A DNA stretch of 64,000 nucleotides from Olsenella profusa DSM 13989 (GCF_030811115.1 NZ_JAUSQK010000001.1:1178001-1242000), one strand, 5' to 3'. Positions 24,359 through 33,208 are shown, counted from the stretch's first letter. Program-made: numbers and translations. The notes: generated from the sequence alone by a model not told the origin.

Positions 24359-25262
24359 CCTCGTCCCCCTTCCTGGCGGCGGTGGGGCCGTCTGTGTTCA
24401 CATCGCTGAAGACATGCATGTAGAGGTCCTCGAGCGTCCCGGGGACCGTCCGTGCGCCCGGGAGGGGGCAGGAGTCGCTCACGATGCGCACGATGGCTCG
24501 CCCGCTGTCGTCGTACCTCACGTTGCAGACGCAGAGCCGCTCCGTGAGGGCATCCGCCTCGGCGGCGGAGGTCGCACATTCCCAGACCTTGCCGTCGACG
24601 TGCGAGACCACCTCCCGCGTGGCGCCCTGCAGGACGAAGGAGCCGTCCCTCATGACGAGCACATCGTCGGCTATGTGCTCCACGTCGGAGACGATATGGG
24701 TCGAGAGCAGGACGATCTTCCCTTGGGCGAAGCCAGCTATCAGGTTTCGGAACCGGACGCGCTCCTTGGGGTCGAGGCCCGCCGTCGGTTCGTCGAGGAC
24801 GAGGATGGACGGGTCGTTGAGGACCGCCTGCGCGATACCGAGCCGCTGCCTCATTCCCCCAGAGAACGTGCGGATCCTCGCGTCGCGCACCGTACCGAGC
24901 CCGACCAGGTCGAGGAGGGACGCGCTCCTGTCCCGTGCCGCCCTCTTGTCGACGCCCTTGAGCGCCGCGAGGTAGCGCATGAAGTCCATCGCGGTGAACT
25001 CGGGGTAGTACCCGAAGTCCTGGGGCAGGTATCCCAGCATCGAGCGGTACGTTGTCCCGAGCTCCCGGACGTCCTTCCCGTCGAGCAGCAGCCTTCCCGA
25101 GGTGGGGCGCAGGATGTCGCACACCATCCGCATGAGCGTCGTCTTGCCCGCCCCGTTCACCCCGAGCAGCCCATACACCCCCGGCATCAGGCGCGCGCAC
25201 ACGCCGTCCACTGCCACCTTGTCCCCGAAGGACTTGGTGAGCCTGTCAATCGTCAGCTCCAT
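24351..25262 (-). CDS. ABC transporter ATP-binding protein
   Basis: A 303-residue ATPase with Walker A GVNGAGKTT (near residue 34), Q-loop YLPQDFGYYPEFT, signature FSGGMRQRLGIAQA, Walker B ILVLDEPTAGLDP and switch His in LLSTHIVSD. The C-terminal extension is typical of ABC-2 export ATPases for lipids, antibiotics or peptides. The 3' end overlaps the permease start by 8 bp. Upstream are a membrane protein and an ECF sigma factor in the same direction, so the exporter is probably switched on by that sigma factor in response to an envelope signal. Confidence 0.9.
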   Translation of the reverse strand: MELTIDRLTKSFGDKVAVDGVCARLMPGVYGLLGVNGAGKTTLMRMVCDILRPTSGRLLLDGKDVRELGTTYRSMLGYLPQDFGYYPEFTAMDFMRYLAALKGVDKRAARDRSASLLDLVGLGTVRDARIRTFSGGMRQRLGIAQAVLNDPSILVLDEPTAGLDPKERVRFRNLIAGFAQGKIVLLSTHIVSDVEHIADDVLVMRDGSFVLQGATREVVSHVDGKVWECATSAAEADALTERLCVCNVRYDDSGRAIVRIVSDSCPLPGARTVPGTLEDLYMHVFSDVNTDGPTAARKGDEDA

Positions 25263-25299
25263 CGTCTGCTCCTTGTCATCGAGTCTGGGGGATCGTCCG

Positions 25300-26091
25300 T
25301 CAGAGGGCGGGGGTGCCGGTCCGGTTGGGCAGGGGTGCCATGCCGTACGCGCATGCCCGCACCCAGGAGATGGCCTCCGCGAGGGACCACGCCGCGCCGA
25401 TCCCGGACGCGACGCCCCAGACCCACATGGACGCCGCGTCGTAGGCCGCCGGAACGGCGGCGTACACGGCGCACGATGCCGCAGCCACGAGGGTGACCCA
25501 GGCGACGCCCGCCAGCGCCGCGTCGGTCCGACTGGATCTCATGCCGAGGGCGAGGGCGCCCGCGCACGAGAGGAGGTAGGGTGCCGCCGCCCGCACGGCA
25601 GTGATGACCGGGTCGGTCCCCGCCAGGGCGGGCGCGACCACCAGGATGCCCGTCAGGGAGAGGGCGCTTGCCATGCCGAGGACGAGCAGGCGGGCCAGCG
25701 CGACGCTCCCCGCGCCGAAGGGGCAGGAGCGTTCGAGCTCCGCCATGCCCTGCGCCCTGCTGGCGAGGAGCCAGGGCAGGCCGATGGCGGCACTCGTGGC
25801 AGCGAGCAGGCTCGTGGCCGCGGCCACGGTTCTGCCTCCCGCCCCGGAGGTGCAGACGGCGGCCATGAGGACCACCACCACGGTTTGGGCCGCCCAGGCC
25901 CGCCACCCTACGAACCGTACCTGCGCCCCCACGAAGGAGGCGAGCGCGTCGAGGCGGTCGGCCCTCCTGCAGCTGCGAGCCTCGCGCATCATCGCGCCCA
26001 CGACCGCCTCGCGCCCCTCGTTGCCTGCTGGCAGACGCTCGGAGTGGTACGCCCGTCTGACCAGGCTCTCCAGGTCCCTCGTGTGCCTCAT
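25300..26091 (-). CDS. Membrane protein coupled to the sigma factor, possible anti-sigma
   Basis: The ATG at 26091 overlaps the sigma factor stop (ACATGAGG). The 263-residue product has a soluble N-terminus of about 65 residues (RHTRDLESLVRRAYHSERLP, MMREARSCRRADRLDALASF) and about six membrane helices. Its position and the cytoplasmic helical N-terminus are those of a membrane-bound anti-sigma factor, but no zinc-binding anti-sigma motif is present, and it could instead be an accessory subunit of the ABC exporter. No family recognised with certainty. Confidence 0.65.
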   Translation of the reverse strand: MRHTRDLESLVRRAYHSERLPAGNEGREAVVGAMMREARSCRRADRLDALASFVGAQVRFVGWRAWAAQTVVVVLMAAVCTSGAGGRTVAAATSLLAATSAAIGLPWLLASRAQGMAELERSCPFGAGSVALARLLVLGMASALSLTGILVVAPALAGTDPVITAVRAAAPYLLSCAGALALGMRSSRTDAALAGVAWVTLVAAASCAVYAAVPAAYDAASMWVWGVASGIGAAWSLAEAISWVRACAYGMAPLPNRTGTPAL

Positions 26092-26645
26092 GTCCGCATC
26101 GTCTCCTCGTTCGTGGGAACGGTGGCTGCCGCGTCGTCCCCGTAGCCAGGTCCCAGGGCCTCCCCGAGTTGGGCGAGCGCCGCGTTGATCCTCCTGCGCG
26201 CGGCGAATCGCGAGATCCCGAGGACCCGTGCGACGTCCTTCACCATCAGGTCCTGCCCGTAGCGCAGCTCGACGGCTTCGCGGAGGTCCTCGGGCAGCTT
26301 CCCGAGTGCGGTGCGCACATCGAGGTGCACATCCGCCGCGGCGAAACGCCCCTCGGCGCCCCCATCCTCGATGATGGCGCCATCCAGCTCGCCGGGCTGG
26401 AACCTCCCGGACCTCGCTCGGTCGGCGCAGAGGTTCCGCGCGACGGTCAGGAGGAAGGCTATCGGCTTTCCCTCGTCCGCGTACCTCGAGCGGCTGCGCA
26501 CGAGCCGGAGGAACGTCTCCTGGGCAACGTCCTGCGCATCCTGCGGCGAGTCCGTGTGGCGGCGGCAGTATGCGAGCACGCCGTCGTAGCACTCGTCGAC
26601 GATGCGGCGGATGCCCGCCTCGTCGAGGGTATGGTCCTTGGCCAA
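26088..26645 (-). CDS. ECF-type RNA polymerase sigma factor
   Basis: The product (about 185 residues) has region 2 (DAQDVAQETFLRLVRSRSRY, then FLLTVARNLCADRARSGRF) and region 4 (ALGKLPEDLREAVELRYGQD, VKDVARVLGISRFAARRRI) of ECF sigma factors. The start is taken as TTG 26645 because AGGAGG lies eight bases before it; a GTG at 26654 in the same frame overlaps that ribosome site. It heads a chain with the membrane protein, ABC ATPase and permease, and probably directs their transcription and its own. Confidence 0.8.
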   Translation of the reverse strand: MAKDHTLDEAGIRRIVDECYDGVLAYCRRHTDSPQDAQDVAQETFLRLVRSRSRYADEGKPIAFLLTVARNLCADRARSGRFQPGELDGAIIEDGGAEGRFAAADVHLDVRTALGKLPEDLREAVELRYGQDLMVKDVARVLGISRFAARRRINAALAQLGEALGPGYGDDAAATVPTNEETMRT

Positions 26646-26792
26646 GATTCGCACCTCCTACCTACTACAACGTATGGGGGCCTGGGTATGTGCGCCCGGC
26701 CACCATTTTCTTCCTGTTCTTGCCGGGCGGGAGGTTACGGTAGGGGCGTGTGGGTCATGTAAGTCAGTTGCCGAGCACCTTTTTGGGCCGAT

Positions 26793-26904
26793 ACTCGGGG
26801 GGTGCCGCCCAAAGTGCACACGCAATGCCTTTCGTGCCGCGTTTGCTCAGTTGACGGTTTTGAAAATGCGTTGCGTGCGCACTTTGAAGGGCACCCTCCG
26901 AGCA
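26793..26904. repeat. Imperfect ~35-bp inverted repeat
   Basis: The left arm around 26793-26828 contains AAAGTGCACACGCAATGC. The right arm around 26868-26904 contains GCGTTGCGTGCGCACTTT. They pair with few mismatches, and the pairing extends through CTCGG-GGGTGCC. About 40 bases lie between. It occupies the gap upstream of the sigma-factor operon and could be a small hairpin element, a palindromic MITE-like insertion, or a binding site. Confidence 0.6.
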
Positions 26905-27052
26905 CAAGGATGCCAACGCCGCACATGGCAGCACGATGGGACAGAGCCCCCCTCGAGGCATATAGGAACGTCACCCCTGGCAGAGCCCCCCTGATGGCCT
27001 CCAGGTTACGAATCCCGATGCCCTTCCTGTCATAGGTGACGAGCTCATCGGC

Positions 27053-27190
27053 TCACATCCTGCCCAGCTTGCGCGAGAGTGATGGCCTGTGGATGCCCAG
27101 CCGCTCCGTCAACTCCTTCTTCGTGACATCGAGCCGCATCGCCAAGATGGCCCGGAAGTATAGGTTGGGTGACGACGTGCTCATGGCTGG
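27053..27190 (-). pseudogene. Crp/Fnr-type HTH remnant
   Basis: The minus-strand frame ends AMRLDVTKKELTERLGIHRP-SLSRKLGRM-stop. This is the C-terminal winged helix of Crp/Fnr-family regulators (LTERLGIHRPSLSR recognition helix pattern). Nothing resembling the cyclic-nucleotide-binding N-terminal domain precedes it, so it is a leftover piece. The rest of 26646-27380 is otherwise empty except for the inverted repeat. Confidence 0.5.
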
Positions 27191-27380
27191 TGGTGGCGTC
27201 AAGAATGGTACGCTGTGGGAGGTCCTGGAGGACGAGCTGATGTGCGACATCCATGAGGCCAATCTCTCCCCAGTTCAACGGGGCCATGGGAGCGGCGCTC
27301 ACCGAGAGGTCACGCACGGAGAGGGAGCAGCGGAAGGAGCGCCGGCGGTCGGGCGGAGGGCGACCGGAAGCCCAGACCCC

Positions 27381-27803
27381 TCAGTGTCCGCGATGCCTTC
27401 GCTTGCGCTTCTCGGCGCGCTTCTCGAAGCGCTCCTGCCTCTCGGCCTCGCGCCTTTCCCTGGCGGACGCCCTGCGCGCGGCCTTCGAGGTCTCCATCTG
27501 CTCCGAGAGCGCCTGCTGGGCCTTCGTGGATGGCCCCCTGCCCTTAAGGGCACGGGATGCCTCGCGCTGGCGGCGCTTGGGACTGCCAGGCTTCCTGGGC
27601 GCCTCGGCTTCGATGCCGTCGGTGAAGGCGAGGCGGCCCCAGCCGTCCGTGACGAGCCGGAGCACCTCCTCGTTGGACGGCTCCGCCCCGAACACCACGC
27701 GGCATGCGGATAGCCTCCCGCCCTCCACGCGCTCGAACATTCCCACCCAGAACTGGCCATCGTGGAAGACGGTCAGGGTCATGGACGCACCGACCTGTGC
27801 CAT
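27381..27803 (-). CDS. YjdF family protein
   Basis: A 140-residue protein (MAQVGASMTLTVFHDGQFWV-GMFER) matching the YjdF/DUF2992 family: an N-terminal beta-rich segment around TVFHDGQFWVG, and a C-terminal half of Lys/Arg-rich helix (KAARRASARERREAERQERF). The ATG at 27803 follows AAGGAGGAG. In Firmicutes this family is often controlled by the yjdF riboswitch, which responds to azaaromatic compounds. The function of the protein is not settled. The 404-bp upstream gap leaves room for such a leader. Confidence 0.75.
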   Translation of the reverse strand: MAQVGASMTLTVFHDGQFWVGMFERVEGGRLSACRVVFGAEPSNEEVLRLVTDGWGRLAFTDGIEAEAPRKPGSPKRRQREASRALKGRGPSTKAQQALSEQMETSKAARRASARERREAERQERFEKRAEKRKRRHRGH

Positions 27804-28207
27804 ACGCTCCTCCTTTTTCCATGTGCGGGCCAAAAGGAGAAGGGACGACCTAGGAGGAAGGCTACTGGGTCCGCATGGCGGCGGATCGCTCCACGAGTAC
27901 CCGACGGGAGCTCTGTTTTCATCTCCTGCCCCGTCCGACAGCGGGCTGGCTATCGGGCGGACATGCTGCGGCCCAGTCTATCCCATGCGGAGGGCGGTGT
28001 CATCCCTGAGGGATATGGCCTGTCCCTCCCCAGACGACGGCCGGTCGGGCCATTCGCGCCTGCGTGTGCCTCGAGATGAAGGCCATGCGCATGATGGACG
28101 AGACGTAGGGCGTATGTTTGAATCCATTGCACCCTTCGCGCAGGAGGTGCCACCGAGCGCCCGGCTAACGTGGTTCGGCATTGCGATGCCGCGGGAGTGG
28201 GGCGCCC
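27804..28207. other. 404-bp gap: possible structured leader of the YjdF gene
   Basis: No gene is recognised. On the minus strand, about 150 bases before the yjdF ATG contain several GC-rich complementary runs (for example GGAGCTC/GAGC and GTCCGCATG/CATGCGGAC near 27870-27890). This fits a folded leader, but I cannot match it to the yjdF RNA consensus by eye. Confidence 0.3.
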
Positions 28208-28777
28208 TCACTCAAAGGTGGCGGCACGCCTTCCCATGACCCTCTCGGCGAGGCGCATTCCCAGGATGGCTACCGGAATGGCCAGGAGCACCATGACGCA
28301 CAGCATCGGAACGTTCCGGATGACCTGTTCCACCAAGACCGCGTAGTCAGCGGACATCTCCTCGGTCGCGTCCTGCAGCGTGGCCGCCGTCGCCGTCCAC
28401 CAATGCGCCGCATAGCCGTAGTAGGACAGCGCCAGCGGGATGAAGCTCAGCCTGACGCCCCGAAGCGAGCCGTAGCCCCTGACACCTCGTATGATCTCTG
28501 ACAGGATGGTCAGCACAATCAGGATGATGATGAATGCCGCGTTGCCCTCGTCCATGACAAGGGCGCAGACAAGCGTGAGACCATTCAGGATCGTGGCCGC
28601 ACCAAACGTGCGGATCTCCGATGCCACGACAAGGTAGGGAAAAGCGAACAGAATCGGCGCTATAGTGCCAAAGTACGCATAGCATGCGGGATGAAGCAAG
28701 CTGCTCGTGGCTCCGATCACAAAGACCATGATGTAGGCAACGACTGCCACTCCGATGTGTAGTATCCGCTTTCCCAT
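28208..28777 (-). CDS. MptD family ECF transporter S component
   Basis: A 189-residue membrane protein with five to six helices (IGVAVVAYIMVFVIGATSS, YFGTIAPILFAFPYLVVAS, FIIILIVLTILSEIIRGVRG, and a C-terminal pair). The sequence and length fit the MptD/Trep_Strep family of putative ECF-transporter substrate-binding S components. The ATG at 28777 follows GGGAGGTC. The energising T and A subunits are not in this window. The TetR gene upstream in the same direction probably regulates it. The vitamin or metabolite carried is unknown. Confidence 0.7.
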   Translation of the reverse strand: MGKRILHIGVAVVAYIMVFVIGATSSLLHPACYAYFGTIAPILFAFPYLVVASEIRTFGAATILNGLTLVCALVMDEGNAAFIIILIVLTILSEIIRGVRGYGSLRGVRLSFIPLALSYYGYAAHWWTATAATLQDATEEMSADYAVLVEQVIRNVPMLCVMVLLAIPVAILGMRLAERVMGRRAATFE

Positions 28778-28849
28778 GGTTGACCTCCCGTCTCTTGCGT
28801 CCCAAGGACACTTGACGATATGCCGTGATGGCCCGCGGTTGGGCGTGCG

Positions 28850-29323
28850 TCAGATTCCCAGCACCCTTTGCCTTCCTAGGAACGGCTTGCACCGTTCCAT
28901 GAAGGCCATCATGCCCTTCGTCTCAGCCTGTGCCACATCGTCGGCGAAGTGCTCGTACCGGGTTCCGCCGCTATCCTGCAGGATCAGGCGGAATGCCGCG
29001 GCATGCTCGAAGACGAAGTGGATGAGCTCCCCGACCGAGTCGAGCGATTGCTGTAGGGAACGCATGATGCCCCCGCGGGACGCGATGTCCATGTACCGCT
29101 CGGCCATGCTGCCATAGAGCTCGTCAAAGCCGCTCACGCATGGCTTGACAAGTTGGTCGAACAGCTCCTCCTTGCTCCTGAAGTGCGCGTGGAACGCTCC
29201 GTTGGTCACGCCGGCCTCCCTGCAGATCCCGCGGATGGAGGTGCCTCGGAAGCCCATCCTCCCAAACTGGTCGAGCGCGGACTCCACGATGCGCTTGTGT
29301 GTCTTGTCAAAGTCGCGGGCCAT
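28850..29323 (-). CDS. TetR/AcrR family regulator
   Basis: A 157-residue regulator with a classical N-terminal TetR HTH (THKRIVESALDQFGRMGFRG, SIRGICREAGVTNGAFHAHF) and a C-terminal ligand domain (FEHAAAFRLILQDSGGTRYE). The ATG at 29323 has GGAGG upstream; a GTG at 29380 would overlap the promoter. The promoter/operator at 29361-29390 suggests self-repression. It precedes the S-component gene and probably controls it. Confidence 0.85.
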   Translation of the reverse strand: MARDFDKTHKRIVESALDQFGRMGFRGTSIRGICREAGVTNGAFHAHFRSKEELFDQLVKPCVSGFDELYGSMAERYMDIASRGGIMRSLQQSLDSVGELIHFVFEHAAAFRLILQDSGGTRYEHFADDVAQAETKGMMAFMERCKPFLGRQRVLGI

Positions 29324-29360
29324 GTGCGTGACTGCGCCTCCCCATGAAGCGGAACACCGT

Positions 29361-29390
29361 AATATTACTAAATAGTTCACTTAAGTCAAC
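29361..29390 (-). promoter_or_regulatory. Promoter with overlapping palindromic TetR-type operator
   Basis: On the minus strand a -35 TTGACT (29389-29384) and a -10 AATATT (29366-29361) are separated by 17 bp. The palindrome GTTCACTTAAGTCAAC (29375-29390; 14 of 16 positions symmetric) covers the -35. This position suits repression by the TetR protein encoded directly downstream. Confidence 0.65.
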
Positions 29391-29498
29391 TTTTTGATGG
29401 GCATAATTGCCTCGTGGAATCTGTGGGACAGAGCCGTGGAGAGGTATTGCATGATGCTTTCCTAGGGGACGAGCGCAAGATGCACGATGGGGATGGGG

Positions 29499-30365
29499 CT
29501 ACAGGATCTTCCGCCCTGCCCAGTCGAGGCAGGAGTTCCAGGCCGCCATTCCTTCGGGACGCGCCGGGTCGCGATCGAAGTCGTGCCCTCCCTCGTCGAC
29601 GAAGAAGGTCTCGGCCGTGGGGGCCTGCGCCGCCAGCGCCGTGGCATTCTGGAAGGGCACATCCTCGTCGTCCCTGCTTGCGGCGATGAAGAGGGGAGGG
29701 AGATCCTGCTGGGCCTCGGCATCGAGGGAGAAGGCATCGAGGTTGGATGGGGTGACCGCAAGGAGCGATCCCCAGTTGCCGGTCTGACGCGCGTAGACGT
29801 AGAGGCCAAGGCGACGTTCGAGCGGAGCGGAGCTGAGCGGTTCCGTGCCCGCGAGCCTTCGGGCGGTTCGTGGTGCTACGAGGGCATAGGTGCGGCGGTA
29901 GTGGAGGGAGGGCTGGAAGAGGGCGGCGCGCATCTTTGCCAGGTTGCAGTAGCCGTAGAAGTCGATCACGCCTGCGGGGGCCTCGCCCGACTGGCCCAAC
30001 TGGTGAGCGAGCATGAGGGCAAGGTAGGCGCCGGCAGAGCGGCCGCAGAGAAAGGTTCGCCCTGCCGGGAGGAGGTCGCTTGAGCTGCGAAAGACCTCCT
30101 CGACGGCATTGAGTATCGCGCCGATCTGAGCCTGGGGAGCCAGGGGATAGTCTGCCGTCACCAGGGTGAGGCCCCGCCCCAGGATGATATCGACATAGCG
30201 GCGGGGCAGGTCGTCTCGGCCGCCATAGAGAAGTCCCCCTCCGTGGAGGTAGAAGAGGGCAGCATGTCGGTCGCAGCCCGGCTGCGGCCGCTCGATCGTG
30301 ATGCCGACGGGGAGTGTGGCGCCTTTCGGAAGGGTGACGTGGGTCGTCCTCGCGCTTGCACTCAT
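29499..30365 (-). CDS. Alpha/beta hydrolase (carboxylesterase/lipase type)
   Basis: A 288-residue alpha/beta hydrolase of the HSL/esterase type. It shows the oxyanion motif YLHGGGLLYGG (near residue 40), nucleophile elbow CGRSAGAYLA, an acid in ASRDDEDVPF and the catalytic His in DEGGHDFDRD. The ATG overlaps the stop of the PucR-type regulator gene (CAATGAG), so the two are co-translated. It would hydrolyse short esters or act on a ureide-related carbamoyl/ester compound; the substrate is not evident. Confidence 0.8.
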   Translation of the reverse strand: MSASARTTHVTLPKGATLPVGITIERPQPGCDRHAALFYLHGGGLLYGGRDDLPRRYVDIILGRGLTLVTADYPLAPQAQIGAILNAVEEVFRSSSDLLPAGRTFLCGRSAGAYLALMLAHQLGQSGEAPAGVIDFYGYCNLAKMRAALFQPSLHYRRTYALVAPRTARRLAGTEPLSSAPLERRLGLYVYARQTGNWGSLLAVTPSNLDAFSLDAEAQQDLPPLFIAASRDDEDVPFQNATALAAQAPTAETFFVDEGGHDFDRDPARPEGMAAWNSCLDWAGRKIL

Positions 30366-32005
30366 TGCGGGATGTCCTCTCCCATAAGGGTCAGGAGTCG
30401 TCGGGCAATCACGAGCTGTGCCAGGGTATCCGAGTCATGGATGTCGATCCCATAGGATTCGCGGGCGCGGTTCACACGATAGCTCACGGTCTTGTGGTGC
30501 ACATAGAGCTGGTCTGCCGTCTGCTGGAAGTTGAGGTTGTTGTCCGTCAGGGCCATGAGGGTGCCGAAGACGAGTGGGTTCTCGCTGCGGAGCCTCCGCA
30601 GATGGGGGTCCATGAACTGCACGAGCTTGTCATGGTCCTCGATGTTCAGTAAGATGCGGTAGATGCCCAGATCCTCGTAGCACAGGAGATGGTTGTGCCC
30701 GCGGTCGGGATCGAAGAGGCGATAGACGCCCATGACCTGGTCGTTGGCACGCTGGATGTCGTAGCGGCCGACGATGCCGGAAAGCGTTGCCAGGTAGGTG
30801 AAGTCGGGCAGGTCGGGGTTCGCGCACATGTCCTTGAGGATGCCCCTGACGGTCGACATCTTGAGTCCCTGCGCCTCGGAGGTGAGATTGCGCAGGAAGA
30901 TGATGCGGTTGTTGCTCTCGTAGTAGACGACGCTGTAGTGCTGATGCTTGAGGCGCTGCCGGAGGGCATGGGGGAGCTCCGTCATCCGGGCGCCCTCCTT
31001 CGCATCGAGAATCTGGAAGCGCACAAGCAGCACCTGGTAGTAGGGCTTGCTCTCGATCGAGAGTTCCTTCAGGGACTCGTCGGTGGCGGCCTTCGTCGTG
31101 CAGCGACCCAGGAGCAGGTCATGCACGAGCGTGTTGTTGCGGCGGAAGAGCCGCTCCTCGATGGCGGACTCCTTGAGGAGCTCCATCTGCAGGAGGCTCG
31201 TGAAGCTCTCGATGGTCATCACGTCGAGCTGCGAGAGGGTCCTGCCACCCGTATGGATCAGGAAATAGGCAGGCATGCCCTCGGTCGTCGGAATCATGAC
31301 GGCCAGAGCCTCCCGTCCCTGTTCCGTTGCCGTGTCAAAGGAGGCATGGTAGTAATGAAAGGTCTGGTAGTGGCCGCGGTGGAGTTCCTTGAGGCTCAGG
31401 TTCTCGAGGCTGACCGCCCGGGGCGAGGTCGAGATGCAGGTGCCTGAGGAACGTCCGTAGTAGGAGCAGTCCATGCCGATCGACTTCTTGGCCTGGTCCA
31501 GGATCACATGGATGCTCGGCTGCTCAAGCGCCAGCTTCATGGTCCGCTGGTGGATGCTGAAGAAGCGGTTCAGGAGCATCAGGTTGGTGTCGAGGGCAGA
31601 GCCCATCACATCGGCAAGGATGCTCTCGTATTTCGTCTCCGTGGCAAGCTGGATGAGGGGGATGTCTGCCCGGTCGCAGCAGGCCACCACGTCCCCAGGT
31701 GCCTCGGCGTAGAGGCGTCCTGGCTTGAAGGCGATGCCTGCGGGCTCCACGGCCACAAGCCTCTGGAGAAAGCGCGTGCGCTCCTCGAGGGAGAGTGGCT
31801 CCAGGGCGAAGAAGCTGGTCACGAGAAAGATGCCCCTGCGGCCCCAGCGCTCGATGTCGGCCGCCTCCATTACCATCGCATTGCTGATGGTGCGGCCAAG
31901 CCCCCCTTCACCGGCAATGACCTCAGCACCTTCGAAGCTCGCCAGGTCGAGCACAGAGCGAGCGGTGAGCGTCTCTTCCTTGATCTGTATGCGGGGCCTT
32001 GTCAT
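30362..32005 (-). CDS. PucR family transcriptional regulator
   Basis: A 547-residue regulator with the PucR plan: an N-terminal purine-catabolism PucR domain (ARSVLDLASFEGAEVIAGEG, DIERWGRRGIFLVTSFF), a central GGDEF-like region, and a C-terminal PucR-type HTH (LTDNNLNFQQTADQLYVHHK followed by TVSYRVNRA). The ATG at 32005 follows AAGGAG six bases upstream; a TTG 21 bases earlier overlaps that site. PucR proteins regulate purine or ureide breakdown, which matches the allantoin genes that start 2 kb away on the other strand. Divergent from the 2-hydroxyacid dehydrogenase gene. Confidence 0.85.
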   Translation of the reverse strand: MTRPRIQIKEETLTARSVLDLASFEGAEVIAGEGGLGRTISNAMVMEAADIERWGRRGIFLVTSFFALEPLSLEERTRFLQRLVAVEPAGIAFKPGRLYAEAPGDVVACCDRADIPLIQLATETKYESILADVMGSALDTNLMLLNRFFSIHQRTMKLALEQPSIHVILDQAKKSIGMDCSYYGRSSGTCISTSPRAVSLENLSLKELHRGHYQTFHYYHASFDTATEQGREALAVMIPTTEGMPAYFLIHTGGRTLSQLDVMTIESFTSLLQMELLKESAIEERLFRRNNTLVHDLLLGRCTTKAATDESLKELSIESKPYYQVLLVRFQILDAKEGARMTELPHALRQRLKHQHYSVVYYESNNRIIFLRNLTSEAQGLKMSTVRGILKDMCANPDLPDFTYLATLSGIVGRYDIQRANDQVMGVYRLFDPDRGHNHLLCYEDLGIYRILLNIEDHDKLVQFMDPHLRRLRSENPLVFGTLMALTDNNLNFQQTADQLYVHHKTVSYRVNRARESYGIDIHDSDTLAQLVIARRLLTLMGEDIPQ

Positions 32006-32053
32006 CGTTATCTCCTTGGAAGACAAAGATATCGCATGCAGAGCCGGAGATGT

Positions 32054-32070
32054 TTATCTCTGATAGATAA
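32054..32070. promoter_or_regulatory. Palindrome TTATCT-N5-AGATAA between pucR-like and ddh-like genes
   Basis: The perfect 17-bp inverted repeat TTATCTCTGATAGATAA lies 49 bp before the regulator ATG in the divergent intergenic region. A related palindrome with TTATC/GATAA half sites occurs at 39906-39924 before allE. It is a candidate operator for the PucR-type protein. Confidence 0.5.
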
Positions 32071-32182
32071 GTCTGGTAAGAGGTGCTATCTATCCAGCGG
32101 TATAGATCATCGCCAGGGGGGGAGCCACGCTAGATTGGCAGCCTATAATGGGTTCGTAGTCTCGGACCTTGGGAGGGTTGGC

Positions 32183-33142
32183 ATGCGTGTCGCACTGCTG
32201 GAGCCGCTTGGCGTATCTGAGGAGACGGTCTCAAAGCTCAGTGCCCCCATCCGTGGGCGGGGCCATGAGTTTGTGTATTTCGACCAGAGGACGACCGATG
32301 TGGGGGAACTCGCGAAGAGGAGCGCAGGCGCCGATGTCGTGATGATTGCGAACAACCCCTACCCCGCTTCCGTCGTAGGGGGTGCCGACGCCCTCAAGAT
32401 GATTGCCGTGGCCTTCACGGGCATCGACCACGTCGGTCTCGACGCCTGCAGGCAGCGGGGTGTGGTGGTTTGCAACTGCGCGGGCTACTCCGATGTGAGC
32501 GTGGCCGAGTTGACCTTGGGTCTCACGATCGACGTCCTGCGTCTCGTGGCTGAGGGAGACGCGGCCGTACGCTCTGGGAAGACCTCGTCGGGACTCACGG
32601 GTCGCGAGATTGCCGGCAAGGTCGTCGGCATCGTCGGCACCGGCCATATCGGCACCCAGGCGGGCCGACTCTTTGCCGCCTTCGGTGCCCATGTCCTAGG
32701 CTATGCGCGCCACGAGAATCCGGAAGCGACGAGGGCGGGCATCGAGTATGTGAGCGATCTTGACGAGCTGCTCGCGGCAAGTGACATCGTGAGCCTGCAT
32801 CTGCCGAGCAATGCCTCGACGCACAGGATGTTTACGACAGGGAAGTTCGCCCTGATGCCGGAAGGCTCGGTCTTCATAAACTGTGCCCGTGGCGCCATCG
32901 TGGACAACGACGCCCTGGCCGCTGCCCTGAACAGGGGGCATCTGGCTGGTGCAGGCGTGGACGTCTTCGATATGGAGCCGCCCCTGCCGGAGGACTATGC
33001 GCTCCTCCATGCCAAGCATGCGGTGCTGACCCCGCATGTGGCCTTCCTCACCGAGGAGGCGATGGAGCGCCGCGCTCGGATCGAGTTCGACAACGTGATC
33101 GCCTGGCTCGATGGAAAGCCGGAGAATGTCTGCGAACTCTAG
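32183..33142 (+). CDS. D-2-hydroxyacid dehydrogenase
   Basis: A 319-residue NAD(P)-dependent dehydrogenase of the D-isomer 2-hydroxyacid family. It has the nucleotide-binding loop GIVGTGHIGTQAGR, catalytic Arg in NCARGAIVD, Glu in DVFDMEPPLP and His in LTPHVAF. The ATG at 32183 follows GGGAGGG. In this setting it could reduce glyoxylate or another 2-oxo acid, recycling NADH produced by AllD, but the substrate cannot be read from the sequence. It is transcribed divergently from the PucR-type regulator. Confidence 0.85.
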   Translation: MRVALLEPLGVSEETVSKLSAPIRGRGHEFVYFDQRTTDVGELAKRSAGADVVMIANNPYPASVVGGADALKMIAVAFTGIDHVGLDACRQRGVVVCNCAGYSDVSVAELTLGLTIDVLRLVAEGDAAVRSGKTSSGLTGREIAGKVVGIVGTGHIGTQAGRLFAAFGAHVLGYARHENPEATRAGIEYVSDLDELLAASDIVSLHLPSNASTHRMFTTGKFALMPEGSVFINCARGAIVDNDALAAALNRGHLAGAGVDVFDMEPPLPEDYALLHAKHAVLTPHVAFLTEEAMERRARIEFDNVIAWLDGKPENVCEL

Positions 33143-33208
33143 AGGCTGAAGGACTGCAGGCACGAGGAGGCGCGCCTTGCTGCAAGAAGCGGGAGCGGCG
33201 TGCTACGG

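Noticed and set aside
1-26000. Genome-wide recoding of TAG as a sense codon
   Set aside because: Many intact genes here end in TAG directly before the next start codon (for example Dit, capsid, carbamate kinase, allD), so TAG works as a normal stop.
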